From Bog-159 sp963738375 (GTDB lineage: Bacteria > Acidobacteriota > Terriglobia > Bryobacterales > Bryobacteraceae), in the NCBI GenBank assembly GCA_963738375.1, contig CAVTWL010000005.1, positions 186,001 through 250,000 of the forward strand: a stretch of DNA of 64,000 bases. Reading direction: 5' to 3'. The notes below the pieces were generated by a model, which had not been told where the DNA came from, ran no database searches, and saw nothing but the letters and a program-made list of their open reading frames with translations. Shown here piece by piece: positions 16,626 to 24,975 of the stretch (positions within the stretch are counted from its first letter, which is position 1; every line of letters begins with the position of its first letter). A program made the translations under genes and the position numbers.

Positions 16626-17567
16626 TCATTTCCCGCCCAGAATCTCTCCGTGCGGCTTGCCCTGCAAAATCTCCTCGTAGGCGTCCTTCTCTTGCGCCCC
16701 CAACCCGTCGCCCACCCAGTTTTTCACGCTGTCCGGCAGGTGCAGTTTCGCCAGATCCGAAGCCTTCGCACCCTGGTCGACGGCCGATTTCACCGCCTTG
16801 CGCAGTTCCACCATGAACAACGCCTGTCCCGCCAAAACCTCCGGACCGCCCGGCTCACCGTGACCCGGCAGCACCGTCTTCACCTTCAGCCTTTGCGCCG
16901 CCCCCACCACCGCCGGCCAGTTGCCGATGTTCCCGTCCGCCGTGTAATTGTATGGGCCGTTCGCCACCGCATCGCCCGTGCACAGGATCTGCTCCTTCGG
17001 CAGATAAACGAACCCGTCGCCGCGCGTGTGCGCCCAGCCGAAGAAATGAAACTCCACCTTGCGCGTCCCGTCATTCAGCACAAACAACGTTTTATCGAAA
17101 GTTTGTTTCGGCGGCTCCGCGGTCGGCCGCTTCATCTCCGCCACGTCCTTGCGTTCCTTGGCCGACTGCTGCCACCGCGCCGGCTCGTACCGTTTCATCT
17201 CGTCCGCCACCCCCCGATACGCCAGAGTGGTCGCCCCCGCGTCCGTCCACACCGCGTTGCCGTAAGCGTGATCGCCGTGATGGTGCGTATCGAAAACATA
17301 CTTCACCGGCTTCGACGAAACCCGCTTGATGTCCGCCATGGTGGCCCGCGCCCCGCTCGGAAAATTGGCGTCCACCACGATCAGGTAATCCTTCATCTCG
17401 ATCACGATGTTGTTGCAATGCCCCAGATTCTTCAAATCCCCCTCGCGAAACCAAACTCCCGGCGCAATAGCCGAAATCGTCTCCGGCTTCGCATCCGTAC
17501 GCGAAACGAAAAGCGCCACCCCGGCGAGCGCCACGAAAACAGGAAGAATCAGCAGGTGTTTGAACAT
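16626..17567 (-). CDS. metallo-beta-lactamase-fold hydrolase, secreted
   Basis: A 313-residue protein with an N-terminal signal segment (about 1-26) and an MBL fold. The zinc motif THHHGDH lies near residue 95; the downstream His (GWAHTRGDGFVYLP), Asp (CTGDAV) and His (LPGHGEP) complete the binuclear site. It resembles the broad class B-like or glyoxalase II-like hydrolases and cannot be tied to a substrate; a lactamase role is possible but not implied. It stands alone between the TPR/FG-GAP gene (52 bases) and the permease gene (45 bases), all on the minus strand. Confidence 0.88.
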   Translation of the reverse strand: MFKHLLILPVFVALAGVALFVSRTDAKPETISAIAPGVWFREGDLKNLGHCNNIVIEMKDYLIVVDANFPSGARATMADIKRVSSKPVKYVFDTHHHGDHAYGNAVWTDAGATTLAYRGVADEMKRYEPARWQQSAKERKDVAEMKRPTAEPPKQTFDKTLFVLNDGTRKVEFHFFGWAHTRGDGFVYLPKEQILCTGDAVANGPYNYTADGNIGNWPAVVGAAQRLKVKTVLPGHGEPGGPEVLAGQALFMVELRKAVKSAVDQGAKASDLAKLHLPDSVKNWVGDGLGAQEKDAYEEILQGKPHGEILGGK

Positions 17568-17612
17568 AGTTCACCAGTCTACACCCGCTCGCCGGCCCAC
17601 CGTTTCCCCTCC

Positions 17613-20259
17613 TCAATCCGACCGCAGCGCCGCCATCGGATCGATCTTCGACGCCCTCCACGCGGGAATATATCCAGCCACAGCCGCCACCGCCATCAGC
17701 AGCATTCCCACCTCCAGAAACGTAACCGGATCCCCAGCCGTGATTCCAAATAACAGGCTGCCCAACAGGCGCGCCAAAGCTCGCGCCCCCGCCATGCCCA
17801 ACGCCAGACCGGCAGCGCCCAATCCCAGCGTCCGCAGCACGATGCCGCGCTGCAAATCGCTGGCCGACGCCCCCAGCGCCATGCGAATTCCAATCTCCTG
17901 CACGCGCTGGCTCACCGAAAACGAAATCACAGCGTAGATTCCCAGCGAGGAAAGCCCCAGGGCGAAAATGGCGAACCCCGTCAGCAGTAGCACCAGAAAA
18001 CGCCGGGGTGAGACCGCCCGGTCGACCAGATCCTGGAACGTCTGAAACTCGCGCACCGGCAGATTCGGGTCCACCGGCCGAAGCGCGGCGCGCAGTCCCG
18101 CCGCCAGGCTGTCCGGCGGCAGCGCGGTTCGCACCACCAGTTGCATGGCCGCATAGTCGCCCGGTTTGCCGCATGGGCAGATACATTTCCGGCCCGCCTG
18201 CCGCTTCCATCGCGGTATGGCGGACGTCGGCGGCCACGCCGATCACGCGCCGCCCGCCATCTGTTGTCACTGCTCTGCCCTAGTGGGTTCTGGCCCGGCC
18301 ACAGCGTGCGGGCCAGCGTTTCATTCACCATCGCCACCTTCTCGCTGGACGCGCGGTCGCCCTCCGTAAATTCTCTCCCTGCCCGCAGCGGAATTCCGGC
18401 CGCCTCGAAATAGCCGTCGCTCACCACGCGAATGTATGGCTCCGGTGGATAATGACCCTTGCCGTAAACCTGCCCGACAGCGCCGACCGACCACGACCGG
18501 TCGTCGCGCAGCGGCAGCACGTCCGTAATTCCCGCCGCCACAATGCCCGGAACGGAACGGGCGCGGTTCAGGACATCGTCAATGAAAGTGTTCTGCTGCG
18601 CGGCGCCCGTTATGCGAAAGCTCGGGTCCACGCGCAGCGCCGCCGCCCGCTCCGGTTGAAATCCCAGCTTCACATCGAGGACGCGAAGGAAGCTGCGTAT
18701 CAGCAGACCCGCGCCCACCAGCAGGATGCAGGCGAAGGCCAGTTCGGAAATCACCAATCCATCGCGGACCCACGCATGCCGCCTGCCGCCACTTGAACCG
18801 CGGCTGCTATCCTGCATCCCTTCATGCAGAGACAGCACCGTCACGCGCAGCGCCGGCAGCAGCCCAAAGAGCACGCCGCAAGCCAAGGCCGCGATCAAAG
18901 TGAAAAGCAGCGCGCTCCCATCGATGCGCACGCTTTCGAGCAACGGAAGGTTGAACGCGTGCAGATGCGCCAGTTCGCGCGTGCCTGCCGTCGCCAGCGC
19001 CAACCCCAACAGCGCGCCGCAACTCGATAGCGTCACGCTCTCCGTCAGCATCTGCCGCAGCAGCCGGAAGCGTCCGGCGCCCAGCGCCGCCCGCATTGCC
19101 ATCTCCTTTTGCCGCATGCCTAAGCGCGCCAATTGCAAATTCGAAAGATTCGCGCACACGATCAACATCACAATGCCGACCGCGCATGCCAGCACGAACA
19201 GCGCGGGCCGCACCGGTCCGCTCACCCGCTGTGCCAAAGGCGCCAGCACCGGCGTAACCGGGTTTCGTTCCGCATGCAGGCTGGTCAATTGCTTCCCCAA
19301 GATCGTAAGCTCAGCCTGCGCTCCCGCCACGGTGGCGTCCGGCTTCAGCCGCGCCACAATCTTTAACGTGTTGCCGCTCGGCTTGGCTTTGTCCGCCACC
19401 GGCCACGGGAATGAAGATATCCACCGGGATGCCGGGAGCGAAAATGCTTGCGAAATCGAAGGATGCCGGCAGCACCCCCACCACCATCACCGGCCGGTTG
19501 TTCAGCGTCAGTTTCCGGCCCACCACGCTCGGGTCTGCGGCAAACCGCCGCCGCCAAAAGTTGTAGCTCAGCAGCGTGGCCGGCGGTGCGAAAAACTTCC
19601 CCTGGCACTCCTCGGCGGTGAACGGCCTTCCCAGGGCCGGCTGCACTCCTAGCACCGCAAACAGAGTTCCAGTCACTGGCACGCTCGTCAGCCGCTCCGG
19701 CTCGCCCATCCCCGTCAGTTCCGTATCGCCCGCGCGGTAAAACCCGGACCACGCCCCCATGTCGGAGAGCGAATGGTTCAATTCGCGGAGGTCGGAATAG
19801 TGTTCCGTTTGGGTTGTCGTAAATTCGTTCTCGTTGGAGATCGAGACCAGCCGCCCCGGCTCGCGAAACGGCAGCGGGCGCAGCAGCAGCGCGTTGACTA
19901 CGCTAAACACCGTGGAACTGGCGCCGATACCCAGGCCGGCGATCAGAATGGTAAACGCCGTGAATCCAGCGTCGCGCCGCATGCCCCGCAGCGAGTAGCG
20001 CAGATCCTGTGCCAGATCGCTGAACCAGCGCGCCATCCAGGTGAAGCGGGCATCTTCCGATTGTTGTGTCATGTTGCCGAACTTTCTGTGAGCCGCCGCT
20101 CGGGCCTCCGCCTCGCACATGCCTTGCGCGGCCAGCTCCCGAGTCGCCGACTCGATATGAAACTCAATCTCTTCCCACAGCAGGCGCTGCCTTTCACCGC
20201 GGTCCAGCCAATACCGGATACGGCGTCGAAATCGCTTCCAACGGGAGCAAGGCTCGCAT
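17613..20259 (-). CDS. MacB/FtsX-type 'orphan' ABC permease, ADOP family (four frameshifts)
   Basis: A two-module permease of about 880 residues. The N-terminal soluble region (EIEFHIESATRELAAQGM...EARAAAHRKFG) and the LRYSLRGMRRDAGFTAFTIL...GIGA block are hallmarks of the acidobacterial duplicated orphan permeases; then come a MacB-like periplasmic domain, a central FtsX module, a second periplasmic domain and a C-terminal FtsX module ending AWRASKIDPMAALRSD. No ATPase gene is adjacent, as usual for this family. Single extra bases lie near 20240, 19400, 18270 and 18161; removing four makes the length exactly divisible by three. I place the start at the ATG at 20259, with GGAG just upstream, 18 bases after the padR stop. 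Confidence 0.85.
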
Positions 20260-20277
20260 CCCAGTTTCTCCGTTTGG

Positions 20278-20616
20278 CTAAGCGAACCCCATAATGCGGG
20301 CCACCGCGCCGGTCACCTGCCGGTAACGCGCCGACTCACCGGCCAGGTGCTTGCGGCCGTCGGGTGTCAGTTTATAGAAGCGGGCGCGCCGGTTGTTCGC
20401 CGAGAGGCCCCATTCGCCCTCAATCCAGCCGTTCAGTTCCAGACGCTGCAGCGCCGGGTAAAGCGACCCTTCCTCGACGCGCAACAAATCATCGGACAGT
20501 TGCTGGATCAGTTGCGCGATCGCGTACCCGTGCAAATGGCCGCGCATCAATATCTTGAGCACCAGCATATCCAGCGTGCCCGGCAAAAGGTCGGCCTTTG
20601 GCTTGTCGTTTCCCAT
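20278..20616 (-). CDS. PadR family transcriptional regulator
   Basis: A 112-residue winged-helix regulator: LLPGTLDMLVLKILMRGHLHGYAIAQ is the standard N-terminal helix-turn-helix region and VEEGSLYPALQRLELNGWIEG the recognition helix and wing; the C-terminal helix serves dimerisation. It lies directly upstream of, and on the same strand as, the orphan permease, the usual arrangement for this permease family, so it probably controls that gene and itself. No effector can be read from the sequence. Confidence 0.93.
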   Translation of the reverse strand: MGNDKPKADLLPGTLDMLVLKILMRGHLHGYAIAQLIQQLSDDLLRVEEGSLYPALQRLELNGWIEGEWGLSANNRRARFYKLTPDGRKHLAGESARYRQVTGAVARIMGFA

Positions 20617-20719
20617 AGACAGTCTGATGGTATAACGGCCAAACGCCTCATTGGTTAGCCGGGAATAAAGAATTTCTTAATCAGGCAGGCTGTAGGAGCG
20701 AGAATAGATCACGGCGCCC

Positions 20720-21589
20720 TTACTGCTCGAACCGCAAACAAGCCCGCCCGATATAAATCTCATCCCCCGCGCACAACCGCTCGCCGCGCCGGTTCCCCGC
20801 CGGCACTTCAATCGATCGTCCCTCGCGAAAGATCCGCGTACCGTATTCGCTTTCGTCGTCGCAAATGCGATACTGCCGCGCCGCCGCATCGAACCGGATG
20901 GTAGCGTGCGCGCGCGAAACCGTCGCGTTCGCGTCGTCGCCGCCCTCCTCAAAAACAATATCGTTGCGCCGCACGATCCGCTGCTGGCTATCGGTCAATT
21001 CCTGCATCCGCCCGATATTGGTGCGCGGCCTCTCGATCGTATAACTCTCCTCCGCGGTCTTCCCCCGTACCACCGTCAGCCGTCCGCACGCGAGCGCCAC
21101 GTGCGGCGCGTCGGCAGCGGGAACCGCCATACGCACTGTCTCTGCCTCGCTCGGCGGCGCCGCCACGGGCACATGCTCATTCTCAGCCACAACCACTGCC
21201 GCCGGCACATCCCGGATCGCATACGAAATTGCGAATCCCTTTGCGCCTTCCTCCGCCGTCTCCACATCCACCGCGAATCCGCCCGCCAGCGTGCATCCCG
21301 CTCCCAGCAGCGCTTCCCGGATATCGTTCTCCAGCCGGTGCTCCTGCGCAAACGCCGCCTGGAACAGCGCCCGCTTCTCCGCTTCTGGCGACACCAGCCG
21401 CACCGTCAAATGGTTGTACGGAAACAGCCGCTGCCCCCGCTGGATGATCTGAACCTTCCCTTCGATCTCCTCCAGAATTGCCCGGTGCACCATCAGCAAT
21501 TCGTCCGAATCGGCCGGCCCGAAAGCCTTCTCCGTCCATTTCCGGAATGTCCGCTCGATCGTCTTCTCCACATCCGAAAAAAAACTCAT
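20720..21589 (-). CDS. FHA domain protein with FhaA-like N-terminal domain
   Basis: A 289-residue protein. Residues about 1-120 match the DUF3662-type domain of actinobacterial FhaA (opening SFFSDVEKTIERTFRKWTEKAFG), and the C-terminus (about 185-289) is a forkhead-associated domain with the phosphothreonine-binding pattern GRMQELTDSQQRIVRRNDI, VSRAHATIRFD and DESEYGTRIF. It should read Ser/Thr-kinase phosphorylation; no kinase gene is in the window. Its ATG overlaps the stop of the SEDS-PBP gene (ATGA), so the two are translationally coupled. In Mycobacterium tuberculosis, fhaA sits with rodA and pbpA, so the pairing suggests phospho-control of wall synthesis. Confidence 0.88.
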   Translation of the reverse strand: MSFFSDVEKTIERTFRKWTEKAFGPADSDELLMVHRAILEEIEGKVQIIQRGQRLFPYNHLTVRLVSPEAEKRALFQAAFAQEHRLENDIREALLGAGCTLAGGFAVDVETAEEGAKGFAISYAIRDVPAAVVVAENEHVPVAAPPSEAETVRMAVPAADAPHVALACGRLTVVRGKTAEESYTIERPRTNIGRMQELTDSQQRIVRRNDIVFEEGGDDANATVSRAHATIRFDAAARQYRICDDESEYGTRIFREGRSIEVPAGNRRGERLCAGDEIYIGRACLRFEQ

Positions 21590-24500
21590 GGCTGTTTCCC
21601 TGCTCCAATCAGCCCCATACTTTGCGCGGCCGTCACCAGGGCCGCCGCCGCCGGAGCCGCGTAAGTGCCTCCGTACTGCCCATTCTCGATCAACACCGCG
21701 AACGCGATGCGCTTTCCCGCCGGATACGGCGCAAATCCGATAAACCAGGCGTGCGACGGCGCATCCGCCAGCTCCGCCGTCCCTGTCTTGCCCGCGATCG
21801 GCATACTCGCGCCGGCCGCGGCCTTGCCCGTCCCCTGCGTCACCACTTCCCGCATAAAGCGTCCCAGTGTGCCCGCCACCTCAGCACTAATCACCGCCTG
21901 CGCCGCCTGCGTGCGGTCGTTGCTCTCGTCCGCGATCCATCGGCCTTGCGGCATCTGCCCGCCATTCGCCACCGCCGCCGCCACCCGCGCCATCTGGAAT
22001 GGCGATGCCACCACCTGCCCTTGCCCGTAGCTCGATTGCGGCAGCGATTTCCGCAGTTGCTGCGCCGTCGCCGGATTCGCCATCGAGATGCCCAGCAGCC
22101 CGCCCGTCGCCAACAGATTCTGCGCGCCAACATTATAAGTGCCGAGCTGCGCAAAGTAAGCGTTGCACGACACCACCACCGCGCGCTCCATATCCAGCGT
22201 CCCGTGCGGTTCTTTGTCCTGCACATCGTCGCGAATGGGCCGGTTCGACCCCTTGATGTAGTTGCCCACCCGTCCGTCCGGCAGCCGCACGCACTGGTAA
22301 GTTTGCTTCGCCAACTGCGGATCGCTGCGCAGCGCCGCCATCGCCGTTACCACCTTGAACGTCGATCCCGGTGGATACAGCCCGTACCGCGCCCGGTCCA
22401 GATAAGGATTCGCCGCGTCCTCGCCCGCATCCTCAGGCGCCGCCTCGCCCGGCCCGATCGGCGGCAGCGGATAACTCACCGCCGCCAGCAGATCCCCATT
22501 CGCCGGATCGAGCGCCACCACCGAGCCTTTGTCCTGGCCCGCCTTCTGCAGCGCCGCCTTCAGAATCTCGCCCGCCTTCACTTCCAGCCGCGCATCCAGC
22601 GCCATCCGCACGTCGCGCTTGCGGTCGAGCACCCGCCGCACTGCCTCATTGGTCGGATCGTTCTTGTGCCGCAGCAGCGGAACCAGTTCGCGCAGGTCGT
22701 ACTTCACCACCCGTTCCATCTTGCCCGTCTTTGGATTCGCTACGTCCACCAGCGTCGGCCGGTCGTCGTACCCGCGCAGACGCGTCGCCGAGTCCCGCTC
22801 AACAAACGAAGTGTTCCCCGCGCCCCACCGGATGCGCGTCCTCAAGTCCCCCAGCAAATGGAACGTCAGACCGCCGAAAGGATAATGCCGGCTTTCAGTC
22901 CGCGTGCACGCCTGGTCGATATTGATTCCCAATTGCTGGTATTGCGCGCGATGCTTTTCCAGTTCATCCCAACTGCTGGTCGCCAGCGGCAGCCCGCTGC
23001 GGTCGTAAATGCTGCCCTTGGGAATGTCGCGCATGATCTCCTGAAAGCGTGGATTATATTGATACCGCCGCCCGCCATCCGCCTGCACCACCAGCGTGCC
23101 TTCGCCCATGATCGCGCTGCTCTGCAGCACCTGTACGTAAGCCGCTTTCCCCACGATCGCCAGCGCCAGCGCTCCCAGCGCCAGCCCCACGGCTTCCACT
23201 GGCGCCGCGAACAGAATCGTGCGCTGCTTGTCCGCCGCCGGACGATTCGAAATCGAAAGTAACATCCCGAACATGAAAAAATTAGCCAGCATCGACGATC
23301 GCCCGTAGCACAGGAACGGCGTCACCACACCCGAAAGCGGCAGCACGCCCAGCGATCCCCCCGCGATCAGCAAAATCTGCAGCCCCATCGCCACGCCCAA
23401 TCCCGACGCCAGGAAGAATTCGTAATCCGTACGCGCCCGCAGCGCGATGCGCGCCGCGCGATACAGAATGCACGCGTACACCGCGAATACCACAGCCACG
23501 CCGAGGAATCCCCATTCCTCGCCCAGCGCCGCCAGGATCAGGTCCGTATGCGCGGCCGGCACCAGCGCTGGATCCCCAAGCCCCGGACCCGTTCCCCAAA
23601 ATCCTCCCGTCGCATACGCCCATAGCGATTGCGCCAGTTGGTCGCCGCCGTGGATCGTATTGTTCCACGGCGACGCCCACATCGAAACCCGCTCGTACAC
23701 CGTATGCGGCACGTGAACCAAATATCCGCCCACGAATCCGCAAAGCAGAAACAGCAGCCCCGCCACCGCGATCAACGCATCCCTTCGCGCAATCGAATAG
23801 AGCGCCAGAAACACGCAGGTAAATACCATCGCCGGGCCCATGTCCTTCTGTAAAAAGAAAAACAGCAGCGAGAACGCCACGCAGCCGAAAATCGGAATCG
23901 TGTATTCGAGCGGCGGAATCCCGCCCAGCTTATTGAAAACCGCCAGCCGCGCCCGCTGTTCCCGCGCATGCCGCAATACGTCCCACCGCTGCGCGAAGTA
24001 TCCCGCCAGAAACAGGATCAGCAGCACCCGGATCACTTCCACCGGCTGGAATCCGAACAGATTCACCTTCGCGTCGCTGACGCCCGGGCCATATCCGAAA
24101 ACAATTAGCAGCGCCGACAACACAAAGCTCGCCAGCAGCGGCACGAAGCTCAACTTGCCCAGCATGCGCTCGTAGTCGAACATGCTGGCCGCCGCCAGCA
24201 CCACGCAACCGGCCGCCACGCCTTCCGCGAAATCGACGAATAGCAGACTGTCGCGCACCGGATCGCGCAGGCTCACCATCAGGTTCAGCCCTAAACCAGT
24301 CAGCAGCAGAATCGCCGGCAGCAGCACTTCGTCGCCATGAAATCCGCGCGCGCTCCACCACAAGTGTGCCGCCCAGAACGCCGCAAAAAACAGGCCCGCC
24401 CATAACAGGAATTCGCGCCGGAATTTCGCCGGACGCCGCACCACGAACGTAGGTTTCAATTGCCGGAACTGTTCTCCGGTCACCATCGTGTGCCGACCCT

Positions 24501-24906
24501 GAAACGCCTTCAGCCCGCGTGCCGACTCGATCTCCGCCGCCGCAACGCGCAGCCGCGCGAGTGCCCCTACGTTGGGTAAACTCCCCGCGACATCGTAAAT
24601 CCGCCGCGCCACGAACTGCCGTTCCGCTGGCTCCGTGAAAATCGAGAGGTAGGGCAGCAGGTCTTCCCGCGCCGCCAGATCGTTCAGGTTCAGCAGTTGC
24701 TTCGCTGCCAGCCCGCTCTCGATCTCCGGGAATGCCCGCGCCTTCGCACGGTACACGAAGAACAAACCAACCAGCACCGCCAGCGATGCCGCGAGCATCA
24801 GCAAAGCCTCGCGCCGACGCCACGCAAAGCCGCTCCACATCGCCGGGCTCTGGCCGCCCCGCGCCGCCGGCGTCCGCTCCGTAGCTCTGCTTCGTGTTAC
24901 CGCCAT
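21586..24906 (-). CDS. SEDS glycosyltransferase fused to class B penicillin-binding protein
   Basis: One uninterrupted frame of 1106 residues. Residues about 30-560 form a multi-helix FtsW/RodA/SpoVE (SEDS) polymerase, with the conserved Asp in AAHTDLILAALGEEWGFLG and the PFLCYGRSSMLANF block. After a linker and another membrane helix (about 565-590), residues about 600-1100 form a transpeptidase: STFK with the active serine near 847, SCN near 913 and KTG near 1039. RodA-PBP2 and FtsW-PBP3 normally pair as separate proteins, so this is a natural one-chain elongation or division synthase. The start is the ATG at 24906. There is no sign of a joining error: the frame is open across the junction and the linker has normal composition. 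The FHA gene follows with overlapping codons. Confidence 0.92.
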   Translation of the reverse strand: MAVTRSRATERTPAARGGQSPAMWSGFAWRRREALLMLAASLAVLVGLFFVYRAKARAFPEIESGLAAKQLLNLNDLAAREDLLPYLSIFTEPAERQFVARRIYDVAGSLPNVGALARLRVAAAEIESARGLKAFQGRHTMVTGEQFRQLKPTFVVRRPAKFRREFLLWAGLFFAAFWAAHLWWSARGFHGDEVLLPAILLLTGLGLNLMVSLRDPVRDSLLFVDFAEGVAAGCVVLAAASMFDYERMLGKLSFVPLLASFVLSALLIVFGYGPGVSDAKVNLFGFQPVEVIRVLLILFLAGYFAQRWDVLRHAREQRARLAVFNKLGGIPPLEYTIPIFGCVAFSLLFFFLQKDMGPAMVFTCVFLALYSIARRDALIAVAGLLFLLCGFVGGYLVHVPHTVYERVSMWASPWNNTIHGGDQLAQSLWAYATGGFWGTGPGLGDPALVPAAHTDLILAALGEEWGFLGVAVVFAVYACILYRAARIALRARTDYEFFLASGLGVAMGLQILLIAGGSLGVLPLSGVVTPFLCYGRSSMLANFFMFGMLLSISNRPAADKQRTILFAAPVEAVGLALGALALAIVGKAAYVQVLQSSAIMGEGTLVVQADGGRRYQYNPRFQEIMRDIPKGSIYDRSGLPLATSSWDELEKHRAQYQQLGINIDQACTRTESRHYPFGGLTFHLLGDLRTRIRWGAGNTSFVERDSATRLRGYDDRPTLVDVANPKTGKMERVVKYDLRELVPLLRHKNDPTNEAVRRVLDRKRDVRMALDARLEVKAGEILKAALQKAGQDKGSVVALDPANGDLLAAVSYPLPPIGPGEAAPEDAGEDAANPYLDRARYGLYPPGSTFKVVTAMAALRSDPQLAKQTYQCVRLPDGRVGNYIKGSNRPIRDDVQDKEPHGTLDMERAVVVSCNAYFAQLGTYNVGAQNLLATGGLLGISMANPATAQQLRKSLPQSSYGQGQVVASPFQMARVAAAVANGGQMPQGRWIADESNDRTQAAQAVISAEVAGTLGRFMREVVTQGTGKAAAGASMPIAGKTGTAELADAPSHAWFIGFAPYPAGKRIAFAVLIENGQYGGTYAAPAAAALVTAAQSMGLIGAGKQP

Positions 24907-24975
24907 AGCCCGCCCAATCTAGATTCTAAGCTGTAGCGTCACTCGCGTGGCGATATGATAATCTTGGCCAACGCC

